Shown in pieces: positions 23,581 to 35,599 of a DNA stretch of 64,000 nucleotides; position 1 is the first letter of the stretch; each line of letters starts with the position of its first letter. The notes under the pieces were generated by a model, which was given only the letters and a program-made list of their open reading frames with translations, made no database searches and was not told the origin of the DNA. The stretch spans positions 1 through 64,000 of the forward strand of contig BDDD01001622.1 in the NCBI GenBank assembly GCA_001972305.1. Direction: 5' to 3'. Source of the stretch: Cephalotus follicularis (Eukaryota > Streptophyta > Magnoliopsida > Oxalidales > Cephalotaceae). Position numbers and translations under genes: made by a program.

Positions 23581-24895
23581 ATGCCTAGGACAAAGCAGGT
23601 TGGCAAAAAGGAAGCTGCCTCCACATCTCAGCCTAAGAAATTTGCTAAGAAGCAGAGATTAGAGCTTAGGGAATCTTCTTCTGAGTCTTCTCAATCGGAT
23701 TCTCCATCCGAAGAACACATTCCTATTAGAACTATCTCTTTTGTTGAAAAACGAGTCATGGGAGGCAGAAACATTGATTTAGATTTCTGTTCTTCCGAAT
23801 TCTCCTTCGTTTCCTGGTTAGATGACCTCCATCTACTCCCTCTTGTTCAAATTTCTGACCCATTTTACATAAAATTGGTTAAGGAATTTTATTCCAACCT
23901 AAGGATGGTTTCGGCCCAAAATGAGGAATTTGCAATCTCCTCATCTGTTAAAGGGCAACGGATTTATCTAGATGCTAGGATTCTAGCTTCTATCTTGCAT
24001 ATTCCACACACCGGTCTTTATGTCTTTGAACATAAGAAATGGCCGGAGGTTGAGGGTTTTCACCCTAACCAAATCTTGTCGATTTTGTATCCCAACGATC
24101 CAAATGTGCATCCCAACATGGCATTGACCACAAATCGTTTGTCAGTAGATCATAGGCTCCTCCACCATCTCATTGTTCATCAAATCTTACCCACCGGTGG
24201 AGGGTATGCCAAGTTGTCAAGAATGCAAGTCTTTATTATGTGGTGCATTCTTTCAAAAATTGAGTTTTGTTTCCCTCTTCTAATGCTCAAGACAATGGTA
24301 AGAGCATTCTCACAGAAAAAAATCCGTGCTTCCTTTCGGATCCATTCTTACCAAAGTCTTCCTACATTATCATATTCCGCTTGAAGGAGAGAATGCAACC
24401 AAGTTGAAGAAGGAAGATACATACAACAAGAGCACGCTAAATCGAATGGGGTGGAAGAAACAACAAGGGATTTGGACATATTTGCCCAAAGCGGATCAAG
24501 GACCAAGTATTGCAAGGGAAGAGCAGGAGGACATCCCTCCTTGGGAAGCTCAAGAACAAACTGCCCCTGCTCAGCCACAAGCTCAAGGCTCCTCATCCAC
24601 TTCTGATTATGATAGGATGATGGAGTTCATGCAATCACAATTTGCTGCCATGCAATCCTCGTTCAAAGATGAATTTAAGCAAATCAACACTCGGCTCGGT
24701 CGATTGGAGGGTGATCATAGGGTAATTCAGTCCGACTTCCGACACGTTGATGACACCATCTTTTATGATTTAAAAGTCACAAAGAGGCGTCTAAAAAGAA
24801 TGGAACGGAAGCTTGCCGAATCCAAGACCATTGATCGATGCGAAGAGACTTCGGGCGACGAATCCGGATCCGATTCCACTCCTGCTGATGAATGA
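23581..24895 (+). pseudogene. copia-2 3' ORF (env-like position), frameshifted
   Basis: The start is taken at 23581 (MPRTKQVGKK), after the word array. The N-terminus is basic and Ser/Glu-rich. The middle, with DPFYIKLVKEFYSNL and RIYLDARILASILHIP, resembles the 'putative plant transposon protein' domain found beside SIRE and other plant retroelements. The frame changes at a run of A residues near 24316-24322. The second part continues to 24895 with a Pro/Gln-rich stretch and a coiled-coil-like segment (about 24610-24830), then an acidic tail. No signal peptide or clear membrane segment is seen, so an envelope role is not supported. The function is unknown. Confidence 0.75.
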
Positions 24896-25483
24896 TTTTG
24901 TTGTTGTTTCTGCTTTAAATCTTGTTGCTATTCTGTGTTTGATGTTGCTATGAACTTTTGAGTTCATCTCTTTTTGTTGTAATGAACAAATTTGGATTAA
25001 TGATATTAATGAAATGTTTATGCAATTGTGTTTTTTTTAGATTATGTTTTATGAATTGTGTTTATAATTGTATGAATGATTTTCTGATGGTGTTGTAATA
25101 ACTATGATTTCTCAAATTATATCCCATATTTTTTATCATTGCCGATATTATGATATTTTTGTGCATTTTGCCTTATTCATATTATTTTTACCCTTGCTAT
25201 TATTAAGGGGGAGCTAATAATTTCTACCTTTTGTAGAACCTTTTTGATGCTACACAAAAAAGGGGGAGAAATGCTAATAGCTCAAAAGAATTATGTTTGC
25301 GGAGAAATGCTAATGGGAAAATATGCTATGCCATTTTGAGAGAAAGGCTCATTGGGAGACTAAATGCTCATGCTTACTGATATTGCAACTTACATTATAA
25401 ATCTCTTTTGACATTCACTTATGTTTTATTTCAATTAGTATTACTTATAATTCATGCCTTTTGAGCAAATTTTTGTCATCATC
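24896..25483 (+). other. copia-2 3' untranslated region
   Basis: AT-rich and without coding. It contains several polypurine-like runs (AAGGGGGAGC near 25206, AAAAGGGGGAGAAATG near 25258 and GCGGAGAAATG), similar to the true tract at 25484. Confidence 0.7.
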
Positions 25484-25497
25484 AAAAAGGGGGAGAT
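25484..25497 (+). promoter_or_regulatory. Polypurine tract of copia-2
   Basis: AAAAAGGGGGAGAT directly before the 3' LTR, typical of SIRE-type elements. Confidence 0.88.
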
Positions 25498-26645
25498 TGT
25501 TGACGATTTAGTCTCAATCCTTGTTTTGATGATAACATATTTGCATTTAACTAATTTACTTGATGTGCAAGAAATTACAAGTTCAATATCAAAGCCTAAA
25601 GCCATCTGCAAAAGAAGAAGTCGACTATCAAGGAAAAACATCGACGTCCGTACTAAAGAAGTCGACTCCTTACAAATGACATCGACGTCTTTAGTGCAAG
25701 ATCAATTACAAAGAAGACATCGTCCTTCCAGTAATGACATCGACGTCCTTACCAAAAGACATCGACTACTTCCAAAAGACATCGACTACTTTCAAAATGA
25801 CATCGACTACTTCCAAGATAACATCGACGTTTTCTGTGCCTGAAGCTACTGTATGAAATTGCAATTAAAGACATCGATCCCTACACTAAAGACATCGACG
25901 CCAAAGCAAAAGACATCGACGCCTTTCCATAGAAATCGACGCCTTTTACAGAGGAACCTGCATTTCCCAGAAAATGCATCGACTCCCAAGAAGAAGTCGA
26001 GGTGATGTTCAAAGCTTCAATGCCTGGAGATTTCCCAGAAAAGACATCGACGTCTTTAAAATGAAGTTGACGTCTTTTTAAAAGAACAAGACCCGGGAAA
26101 CCTGGAACGGCTAGTTCAACCACTTCCAACGGCTACCAACTGAAAAGACATCGACGCCTTTCACAAAGAAGTCGATATCTTTATACCAGCAGAGAAAATT
26201 CAATAATTGCAACTCACATTATTAAATCAAAAGCTTCCACAAATTATGCAACGGCTACAAATCTTTTCTCGCTATAAGAGGAAGCATGAAACCTCAGAAG
26301 AAAACACTGAAAACATACTGAAACACACTGAACTACATCAATTCAACAAAATCTACAGAACATCAAAAGAGAGATAGAATTCAAGCATACTTGTGTGAAA
26401 AAGCTCAAAGTGTTCTATATTGTTCTACAAAGCTACTAAGCTTTATCCTTTGGGAATTGTCTGAGTGTTTCTTTTTGTGAGCTGAATTATTCACATCAAC
26501 CTATTTAAGAGGTTCTTGTAAACACTTTCATTTTACTTGTAAAAGAGGAGAATCCTCTAAGGCTTTGAGGTCAAAGTCTTGTGATTGAGGTTAATCACGA
26601 ATTTGTGAGGTGTAACGATTTGCTGCCTTAATCAAATCGAGATAG
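25498..26645 (+). repeat. 3' LTR of copia-2
   Basis: 1148 bp as preserved, 21 bp longer than the 5' copy over the same span. One 20-bp word unit (25761-25780) explains nearly all of the difference. The word array covers 25617-26182. It is cut at GAGATAG and joined to the gypsy-2 LTR with 2 bp (AG) of overlap. Confidence 0.9.
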
Positions 26646-29322
26646 AACCTAACATAACATATCATAACATATCTTATCATAAGCATAACTTATCAGCCAA
26701 AAACGTGGCGGTCATATCATACTGAAACTTAACAATTTATCATTTGTGGAAGAACTTAAAACATAATCCAGTTTCAAACTTTAAAACATAACTATATGTA
26801 ATTTATTGTTCATGATCACTAAACAAAAAAAAACACAGGGATCACTCCTAGGGATCCAAAAACATAGGGTCGTCATCTCTCGTTCACACATTTCCCCGCT
26901 CTCCCGATAACCTGCCGCATGGAAAACAAAAACGCGGCTGAGCAAACCTCAGTACGGATAAGGGAATTTAAAAACAGTGAACAATAAATTTAAAAGCAGT
27001 AAGATTTCAAATAAATTCATAACAGAAATCTTAAGCAAATGAAACAGTTTAAATCATATTCGAATATCCATAAAATACCATATCTTTCGAAACATTTGCG
27101 AGACATTTCAAAATGTCATTTCACGATTCATAAATCATACTGAGCCACATACACATCACATTTCACATCATATATTGGCAAGGGAGGCGCTAATTCCACA
27201 TGCCCACTAGATTTGAAGTGTATGGCACTACACAAGTCAATTCTCACATATCACATATCTGATCACACATCAGATCACATATCATATACTAGAATTGATT
27301 CATACGCCTCTATCATAGAGCGGATCCATAAATCCAACTCATGGGATTTATTCATAACACTTAGAGACGCCGTAGAATAATCACACCGCTACGGAAGTGT
27401 CATGTCCCCGTGCCAGACCTACGACATGCCTATGGTACGCCCCATAGGTGGGTACAATACTCAGTATTCAATCATTTCAAAAATATTGATTTATCAAAAT
27501 CAATTTAAAACCAAATAAAATATGCTTACACAAAACATATTTGAAAATCGTTCAAACCGATATCATTTCCTAATCCAAGCATCAACTCGTTTATATTTCG
27601 CTATAAAGAGGTGATAACATATCGTATCATATGAATAAAGTCGGAAGCATTTAAATTCACAAATGTCAAAAACCAACTTTATTTCCGAAACATGTCAGAC
27701 CATAAAACATTTCCAAGTTCATAAACGAAGAAGCATAGCATAAAGCAAAACTATTTTCAGTTCAAAAATCAGATAGCCAAGGAACGATAGAAATCCGTAC
27801 CTTATACGTTCACAATGCACTTACGGATAGAAAATTTAAAACAAACTCCACTTGAAGCACAACAATCTAAAAGACACCCAAAATCATTCATATAAGGGTC
27901 TAAGAAACATCAGAGACATTAAACATACTTATTACAGTGTTTAGAAAATACCCGGATCGATTCGGAGAACAAACGGAACAAAAGAGTTGAAAACAGCAAT
28001 ATTCTGGGCAAAACAGCTGACTGTTACAGAGCACCAGTAGACTGGGGAAGCTCGGCAGTTGACTAATCACAAGGGCCAGTCGACTACTCAAACCAGAATG
28101 CAGGCAGGCAACAGTCACATAGATCCAGTCGACTACACAATCCAAGACAGTCGACTGTCCACAAGAACAACCGACTGTTATGGATGACAGAACAGCAGAA
28201 AGATGACGATTTCATACAGAAGATAGTTTAAATGATTATCACATTAAACCAGAAACACAAGGACATAAACATATGACACTATATGATATTTAGATGACAA
28301 AGGAACACATATTTGACATGGAATAAGATGATCAGTGGCTTAACTACCAAGGAAGACAATAACTCTCTAAGCATAAGCCTATGTTCAAGTCTGATTTCAG
28401 TTCATTATCACTTAACAGGTATTTAAAACCAGATTATGACATGTCTAGGTGTATAAAACATGCTAACAGATTACTATCACCATGACAGAATATATATATA
28501 TACATAGGAAAATCAAAACTTAGAGAGCACAAGAATACTAACAACAAAACCAAAAGACTAGTGAAATGAATCATTACAGTGGGATTACTAACCTGCAATG
28601 ATTGTCTAGAACACGGAAAACACCGCAAGAACACCACCACAATTTGATACTCGGCTGTGAACAAAACTGAAGAAGAAGAAAACCAAAATACATAACAGCC
28701 TTAACAACTAAAGAAACTCAATTAAATAACAATGGAGGACCCAGATTACCTCTGTAGACTAATGAACCACTCCACAGTAATTCACACAGGCTTCAAAGGG
28801 CAGAATTCGGCAGTGGCAATTAACAGAAAAAGGGAGACACATATAAGATGGTAATATCACTCTCCAAAAGGGAAAGGAGAAGAAAAAATATGCCCACATA
28901 TGGAAGAAGAGGTGACAAGAATCAGTTTAATTTGGAAAGGGAAGATTGAAGACGTGTGGAATTTATGAGGGGAAAGAGAGAGCTTCGGGAGAGGAGAGGA
29001 AGAAAGAAAGGAAAGAAAAGAAGAAAGAAAAGGAAAAAGGAAGAAAAGAAAGAAAATCAATTAAAATGAAATAATTGAAATATTCTAATAATGTTTAAAA
29101 GTTATAAAATAAAATAAAGTTTTGATAAAATAGAATTTATAAATATAAGCCCAACCCACATAGCAATAACATATCAAAATATTTAGGCTGGTATCAAACA
29201 GCCCAAATCACATAGGCCCAAAACGAAAGGGCAACCGGACTTTTAAAATTAACCAAATTAAAAAGCCCGAAACAAACACATAAAAAGTCCGTAAAACACA
29301 TACGAACAAGCACGGTATTACA
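26644..29322 (-). repeat. 3' LTR of gypsy-2
   Basis: On the minus strand it begins TGTAATACC and runs 2.68 kb. It matches solo LTR C (4460-7151) in the reverse direction, including the pyrimidine-rich block (28860-29060) and the word array (28012-28179). The terminal 43 bp present in the 5' copy (33991-34033) are missing. Confidence 0.92.
28012..28179 (-). repeat. Word array of gypsy-2 3' LTR (AGTCGACTG type)
   Basis: About seven words, including ACAGCTGACTG, CAGTAGACTGG, GCAGTTGACTAA, CCAGTCGACTACTC, CCAGTCGACTACAC, ACAGTCGACTGTCC and AACCGACTG. Several deviate by CpG-decay type changes. Confidence 0.86.
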
Positions 29323-29338
29323 TCCACCCCTCCTAAAA
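29323..29338 (-). promoter_or_regulatory. Polypurine tract of gypsy-2
   Basis: Minus strand TTTTAGGAGGGGTGGA directly before the 3' LTR. Confidence 0.85.
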
Positions 29339-29375
29339 GGAAGATTTCATCCCGAAATCACAACATACACATACC

Positions 29376-32095
29376 TCAAACAAACAAGTGCGGATATCGC
29401 TCTAGAATATGCTCCTCAAGCTCCCAAGTAGCCTCACGGTCGGGATGATTCCTCCACATCACTTTCACAAATGAAATGGTTTTGCTACGTGTCACCCGTT
29501 CCTGTCGATCCAGAATAGCCTCGGCCTCCTCGTCATAAGATAGATCCTCCCGAATACTGTCCAACGGATAGTGAACCACATGTAGGGGATGATACTGATA
29601 ACCTCTCAGCAAGGACACGTGGAACACATTATGGACATGTGCTAACTGCGGAGGCAAAGCTAACCGATAAGCAACCGCGCCTATCTTCTCCAGAACTTCG
29701 AAAGGCCCAATATACCGTGGACTCAACTTTCCTTTCAGCCCAAATCGTCGGACTCCTTTCCAAGGTGAAACTTTCAAGAACACGTGTTCACCTACTTTGA
29801 ACTCTAAGTCCCTCCGATGTCTGTCCACATAACTTTTCTGTCGAGATTGAGTGGCTTTCAATCTCTCCCTTGCTATTGCCAATTTCTCGGTAGTGATCTG
29901 CACTAGCTCAGGTCCCTCGATAACTCGCTCTCCAACCTCATCCCAACATGTCGGAGCTCGACACTTCCTCCCATAAAGAGCTTCAAACGGAGCGATACCG
30001 ATACTAGCATGCCAACTATTATTGTAGGCAAACTCTACCAAGCTCAAATACTCATCCCAACTCCAAGTCCACTCCAAAGCACAAGACCTCAACATATCCT
30101 CTCAGGTCTGGATGGTTCTCTCAGTCTGCCCATCTGTCTGTGGATGGAAAGTTGTACTGTAACTGAGCCTAGTACCCCAGGCTTTCTGAAACCCTTTCCA
30201 AAACCGCGAAGTGAAACGAGGATCCCTATCTGAAACAATGGATACCAGAGTCCCATGTAGTCTCACTATCTCCTGCTAAAACACCTCAGCCAAACGATCA
30301 ACAGAGAAGTCCTCTTGGATAGCCAAGAAGTGAGCCGATTTAGTCAATCGATCCACTACTACCCAGATAGCATCATTCCTTCTGAAAGTTCTCGGTAAGC
30401 CCGTAATGAAGTCCATCAAAATACTTTACCATTTCCATACTGGGACTTCTAAGGGCTGTAACAAACCACTAGCATGTTGGTGTTCAATCTTTACCTGCTG
30501 ACAGATCAAATACTTCCCAACGTACTCCACTACATCCTTTTTTATTCCATTCCACCAGAAGTTCTTCAAGTCTCTATACATTTCCGTAGAACCCTGATGT
30601 ATAGAAAATGGAGAACTGTGTTCCTCTGACAAAACAGCATCTCTGATAGAAGAATCCGACGGAATACACAACCGATTACCCAGCCATATAACGCCATGCT
30701 CATCCACACGAAACTCTGATTGCTTACCCTTTTCAACATTCTAGACTAAGGCCCAAAGTTCACCATCATCACTCTGAGCTGTCTTAATCCGAGATATCAT
30801 AGTAGGCTCAACATTCATTGCAGCAACACCACCTTCAGAACCCCGAACATACAAATGCAAATCCATCCGCTCCATATCGGCTATCAACTGCGGCTGAGTA
30901 AGCAAAGCCGCTACACTCCCAAAACTCTTCCGACTAACAGCATCAGCTACCACATTTGCTTTACCATGATGGTACTGAATGTTCAAATCATAGTCCTTCA
31001 GAAGTTCCAACCACCTTCTCTGACGCATGTTCAACTCTTTCTACGTAAAGATGTACTTGAAACTCTTATGATCGGTAAAGACATCACACGTTTCTCCATA
31101 CAAGTAGTGCCTCCAGATCATCAACGCAAACACTTCTGCTGTCAACTCGAGATCATGTGTAGGATAGTTTACCTCATAAGGCTTCAACATCTGCGAAGCA
31201 TATGCTATCACATGACCGTGTTGCATCAGAACACACCCCAAACCCTTCTTAGAAGCATCGCTGTAAATCTGGTATCCACCCATCCCAGATGGTAAACGAA
31301 GAATCGGTGCTGACACAAGACCATTCTTCAGTTTCTCGAGGCTTGCTTCATGCTCTTCATTCCATTCAAACTTAGCTCCTTTCCTCATAAGCTGAGTTAG
31401 TGGTAAGGCTATAGAGGAAAAACCTTCCACAAACCGCCTATAATATCCAGCCAAAACCAAGAAGGTCCTAACCTCCGTCACTGTGGTAGGTCTCGGCCAT
31501 TTAGTAATAGCCTCAACCTTAGCAGGATCCACACTAATCCCTTCAGCTGTAACCACATGACCCAAAAACGCCACTTGCTCCAACCAGAACTCACACTTTG
31601 AAAACTTTGCGTATAGCTAATTCTTCTTCAAAATACCTATCACAGTGCGAAGCTGCTCTTCTTGTTCTTCCTTCGACATGGAATACACAAGAATGTCATC
31701 TATGAACACAATAACAAACTGATCCAAGTACTCATGAAACACCCTATTCATCAGATCCATGAAAACTACCGGTGCATTAGTGAGTCCGAAAGGCATCACC
31801 CAGAACTCATAATGCCGATACCGTGTACGGAAAGCAGTTTTAGGCACATCTTCACCCTTTATCCGAAGCTGATGATATCCCGATCTCATATCGATCTTAG
31901 AGAAATACCGTGCACCCTGGAGTTTATCAAACAAGTCATCAATCCTAGGCAGTGGGTATTTATTCCGAATAGTAATCCAATTCAACTCTCTATAGTCTAT
32001 GCATAGCCTCATAGACCCGTCTTTCTTCTTCACAAAAAGAACCGGAGCACCCCATGGTGAAACACTCAGGCCGAATGAAACCCTGATCCAATAGC
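29376..32095 (-). pseudogene. gypsy-2 reverse transcriptase, RNase H, integrase, chromodomain
   Basis: One reading frame interrupted only by stops (at 31617, 31041, 30741 and 30426, and others in the integrase core). [48 protein letters not shown] and [13 protein letters not shown] (IDD). RNase [17 protein letters not shown] and HKSFKYIFT. Integrase: [22 protein letters not shown] and [14 protein letters not shown]. The zinc-binding region has lost one Cys (KYLICQQVK). The C-terminal chromodomain is at about 29380-29560 (TISFVKVMWRNHPDREATWE). It is closely similar in order to gypsy-1 but a different family. Confidence 0.94.
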
Positions 32096-32097
32096 TC

Positions 32098-33820
32098 TTA
32101 CAACTGTTCCTTTAGCTCCTGCAATTCCAACGGTGCCATTCTATAAGGTACCTTAGATAAGGGTGCCGCTCCAGGAATGAGTTCGATGGTAAACTCTACT
32201 TCCCGTTGCGGTGGCAAACCCGATAACTCCTCCGGAAACACATCAGAAAATTTTCTAACCAAAGAATAGTCTTCAAGGCGAGGCTCAACCTTTGAAACAT
32301 CCTTCACAACAGCTAAGAAACCTTCAGCGCCCTTAGCCACCAACTTCCTAGCCTTCAGAGCAGAGATAACTTTCACTTCTTTCCTCGGTTGTGAACCCTG
32401 ATAAATAAAATCAGGTCTATTCACATCCCCAAATAGAACCCTCTGAGCGTCGCAAACAATCGTAGCCCGATGACGATCCAACCAGTTCATACCCAGAATC
32501 ATATCGAAGTCATACATTTCAATAGGCAGGAGATCCGCATCTCGAACCCGATCATCGAAAACAAGAGGACAAGCATAAAAACACTCAGATATCACAACAG
32601 AAGAACCCATAGGGGTCGAAAGAACCAAAGCTGGATCAAGCAAATGTGAAGACATCCCAAGTTGCCGAACAAAAGACCTCGCTACAACCGAGTGGGTCGA
32701 TCCAGTATCATACAAAACATAAGCCCTATGATTACCAATAGAAATAAAGCCCGAAACAGTACCTGGTGCATTAGTAGCCTGCTGAGTCGTGATAGCAAAG
32801 ACACGACCTCCCACATTGCGCTGTCCGTGATGTGCATTGTTCCCCTTCCTTTCCTTCGCACGAGGGTCCGGACAATCTTCATGAAATATCCTTTCTGACC
32901 ATACACAAAACAGGCCCCGATAGCCTTGTAGCACACTCCCACCGGATGCTGTCTACCACAAACATCACACTTGGCAATCTGAACATCCGCAGCTCCCTAT
33001 GTCTGCCTTTGATCATTACCGGGCTGTTGCTGTCTCCGGTTATCGTTCTTCTTTCCTCGCTTGCCATTTCTGTTCTTATAATTCTGTCCAAAACCTTGCC
33101 CTTGAGAATCTCCTCTGTTTCTCTTCTGTCACTTTCCTGACGAGCTACTTGGAAATCTAACCTTTCCATCTCTATGTTCTTTGCCGCATTTGCTACCTGA
33201 GAAACATCAGCAAAACCAGCAAGCCTAGTAAAACGGGTCAAAAACTCCGTGACCGACTCTCCATCCTTCTGTCTGGTATTGATGAACTCCCTGGTGTAAG
33301 CCTCCTTATCAGCAGCGAGAAAGTACTGCTGATAAAAGACTTCACAAAACTCGGACTAGGTTAAAGACTCCGCATAGTTGCCACCCTTAGCCATATCCAC
33401 AGCTTTCCCCCATTTCTGAGCATCGCCCTCAAGCTTGTGAACAACTAGCTTAATCTTCTGCTCGTCACTACAACCAAGCACATCGAAGATTTTGTCCATA
33501 TGAGCAATCTAGTGCTCAGGCTCCACTGGAGTCACGACTGAGCTGAAAGACTGCGGTCTCTGCTTCTGGAACCGCTCAAGCCAGATATAAGTAGGCGTGT
33601 CCATCCTGCCCCCAGCTTCTCTTCCCAATTGAACATCAGCTGGAGCATCCTCCTCAGCAACTGGCTCCCCACAGCCCAGATTCTGATTCTGTTCACCGAA
33701 CACGCGTCGTACCTCCTGAGCGACTGCCTGACGTACCAACTCTTCCATAGTAGGCTCATTCCTGACTTCCTGAGCCTCAGTGGGTGCAGTCCTCCAAGCA
33801 GCGTTCCTTGTACGTGCCAT
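32098..33820 (-). pseudogene. gypsy-2 Gag and protease
   Basis: Gag starts at 33820 with MARTRNAAWRTAP, followed by FDVLGCSDEQKIKL and EFINTRQKDGESVTEFL. Stops near 33509 and 33350 stand where Trp is usual. Frame changes occur around 32960 and 32930. The zinc knuckle region reads CFVYGQKGYF, so one Cys and the His are replaced by Tyr. Protease: YVLYDTGSTHSVVA and MILGMNWLDRH. The linker ends with PYRMAPLELQEL. Confidence 0.9.
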
Positions 33821-33974
33821 CTACGAAAAGGCACCCAGAACATAAAACATCATAAAGAACAAAAACCAAAACAGAAAACATATCATAAGACCATAACGGA
33901 AAAGCCTAACCCAGTGTCTACCCAATCTCACAGGTCAAACCTAGTTAGGTCTTCTAAGGAAACAAAACCTAATT

Positions 33975-33985
33975 CTCTGATACCA
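33975..33985 (-). promoter_or_regulatory. Primer binding site of gypsy-2
   Basis: Minus strand TGGTATCAGAG (initiator tRNA-Met), 5 bp from the LTR border at 33991. Confidence 0.9.
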
Positions 33986-33990
33986 CAATC

Positions 33991-34277
33991 TGTAACACCC
34001 CCGGACGGCGGGAGTCATCACAGGTCATAATACAGAACCTAACATAACATATCATAACATATCTTATCATAAGCATAACTTATCAGCCAAAAACGTGGCG
34101 GTCATATCATACTGAAACTTAACAATTTATCATTTGCGGAAGAACTTAAAACATAATCCAGTTTCAAAATTTAAAACATAACTATATGTAATTTATTGTT
34201 CATGATCACTAAACAAAAAAAACACAGGGATCACTCCCAGGGATCCAAAAACATAGGGTCGTCATCTCTCGTTCACA
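33991..34277 (-). repeat. 5' LTR fragment of gypsy-2
   Basis: Only about the last 287 bp of the LTR remain, ending GGGTGTTACA on the minus strand. From about 34034 it is almost identical to 26644-26890. At about 34277 it switches abruptly into RNase H coding sequence. Confidence 0.9.
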
Positions 34278-34610
34278 TATTTCTCCATACAAGTAGTGCC
34301 TCCAGATCTTCAACGCAAACACTACTGCTGCCAACTCGAGATCATGTGTATGATAGTTTACCTCATAAGGCTTCAACTGCCTCAAAGCATATGCTATCAC
34401 ATGACTGTGTTGCATCAGAACACACCCCAAACCGTTCTTAGAAGCATCACTGTAAATTTGGTATCCACCCATCCCAGATGGTAAACGAAGAATCGGTGCT
34501 GACACAAGACCATTGTTCAGTTTCTCAAAGCTTGCTTCACGTTCTTCATTCCATTCAAACTTAGCTCCTTTCCTCATAAGCTGAGTTAGTGGTAAGGCTA
34601 TAGCGGCAAA
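34278..34610 (-). pseudogene. Stray RNase H fragment of the gypsy-2 family
   Basis: It encodes [38 protein letters not shown] and HYLYGE in frame, closely similar to 31090-31420. It is fused to the LTR remnant on the left and to a different LTR on the right (near 34611). It is a second copy of this pol segment, so a second family member was involved in the rearrangement. Confidence 0.9.
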
Positions 34611-34855
34611 GCATCAACGGTTTCGCACAAGGTGTCGACGGTTAAGGCGTTATAACTTAAGCATTGACCCTTGCACGAAGCATCGATCGCTTAGCAACAC
34701 ATAAAGCGTTAACCATTGTGCTAGGTATCGACTGTTATCCCTTAAGCAAAGTGTCGATGATTTCGTACAAGGCGTCAACGGTTAAGGATCGGATCCAAAA
34801 GCATAGATGAATTGCACAAAAGCATCGACGCTTTTGATCAAAGCATCAATGGTCA
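34611..34855 (-). repeat. Word array of LTR D (CATCGACG type)
   Basis: Words such as GCATCAACGG, GTGTCGACGG, GCATCGATCG, GTATCGACTG, GTGTCGATG, GCGTCAACGG and GCATCGACGCTTTT, about 20-35 bp apart, many decayed by C-to-T or G-to-A changes. Confidence 0.85.
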
Positions 34856-34934
34856 GGCAGTAAAAGATAGTTCATCGGCAGTTCAAAAATCGATTCAAAA
34901 CCATTTAAAATCCATGTAAATCGTTGAAAACTCA

Positions 34935-35590
34935 ATCCAGAGGAAGCTAGAAGCCACCTATGGTCAATTACAATTTTAAACACCTTTAAAACTCTATTAT
35001 CCATGCTTGTAACCCATAATTGAGAAAGAGAAGAGAATAGGCCTATACACCCAAGATTCTCAATTCTCTTTCTGATTTCCATTTAAAGCCATAATTAGTC
35101 ATAGCAATCACCCTAACTCATCCATCTAACCTATATCCATCCATCAATGACCATACAAGCATACGATTCAATCAATATGCATGGATTCAAAGCATATATG
35201 TAGAACCTACCTCCATTTCGTTGAGAATGAAGAATAAGCCGATTGGCTACTTGAATATTTGTTCTGCTTCTCCCTTCAAGTTCTACACTTTGCCACGAAC
35301 CCACAGACTCCTTTCTAGCTCGATTCCACGTACACTCTCTCTAACTCACTATCTCTACAATAGAAGCTAGAATTGAAAATTGAGAATAAAAAGAGTTAAC
35401 TCGTCTAAATATAGACTACTTTGGGCGAAAACTTGGAAAACATACCCTAGGTTCCATAACCCATAAACAGACATAAAAGAGAAAAATACTATAATGTATA
35501 TACAATCCATGTCATCCATCAATAAAATATTATACAATACCATATAAATACAAGCAATCCATACATCTATAACTTGGGGATTACATTAAA
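34935..35590 (-). repeat. Tandem promoter module, copy 1
   Basis: Homologous to 35600-36237: both share CATATATGTAGAACCTACCT, CCTTCAAGTTCTA, TGCCACGAA and CTCATCCATCTA. The minus-strand TATA-like box is CTATATTTAGAC near 35405. Confidence 0.75.
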
Positions 35591-35599
35591 TCAGTTTAG

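Larger units (their letters stand above)
19228..26645 (+). mobile_element. copia-2: SIRE-like Ty1/copia element lacking gag and protease
   Basis: Both LTRs begin TGTTGACGATTTAG. Pol order (integrase before RT-RNase H) is Ty1/copia. [29 protein letters not shown] and a long 3' ORF after pol are typical of the SIRE/Maximus lineage. The 5' LTR is joined directly to the GAG-pre-integrase region, so the primer site, gag and protease are gone. The LTRs are nearly identical, so the loss and insertion look recent. Neither LTR copy shows a CA end; the right copy is fused to the gypsy-2 LTR at 26644. Confidence 0.92.
26644..34277 (-). mobile_element. gypsy-2: Ty3/gypsy chromovirus, truncated at both ends
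   Basis: Minus-strand element: 5' LTR fragment 34277-33991, PBS, gag, protease, RT-RNase H-integrase-chromodomain, polypurine tract, 3' LTR 29322-26644. The 3' LTR lacks its last 43 bp and the 5' LTR keeps only about its last 287 bp. The family is that of solo LTR C. Coding carries many stops, so it is dead. Confidence 0.93.

Noticed and set aside
23581-24895. Envelope glycoprotein gene in copia-2
   Set aside because: The position is env-like, but no signal peptide, membrane segment or Cys pattern is visible. It is kept as a 3' ORF of unknown function.
28857-29060. Hydrophobic Phe/Leu/Ser-rich open frame
   Set aside because: It is the pyrimidine-rich strand of the gypsy-2 LTR leader, and the same block is in LTR C without the frame.
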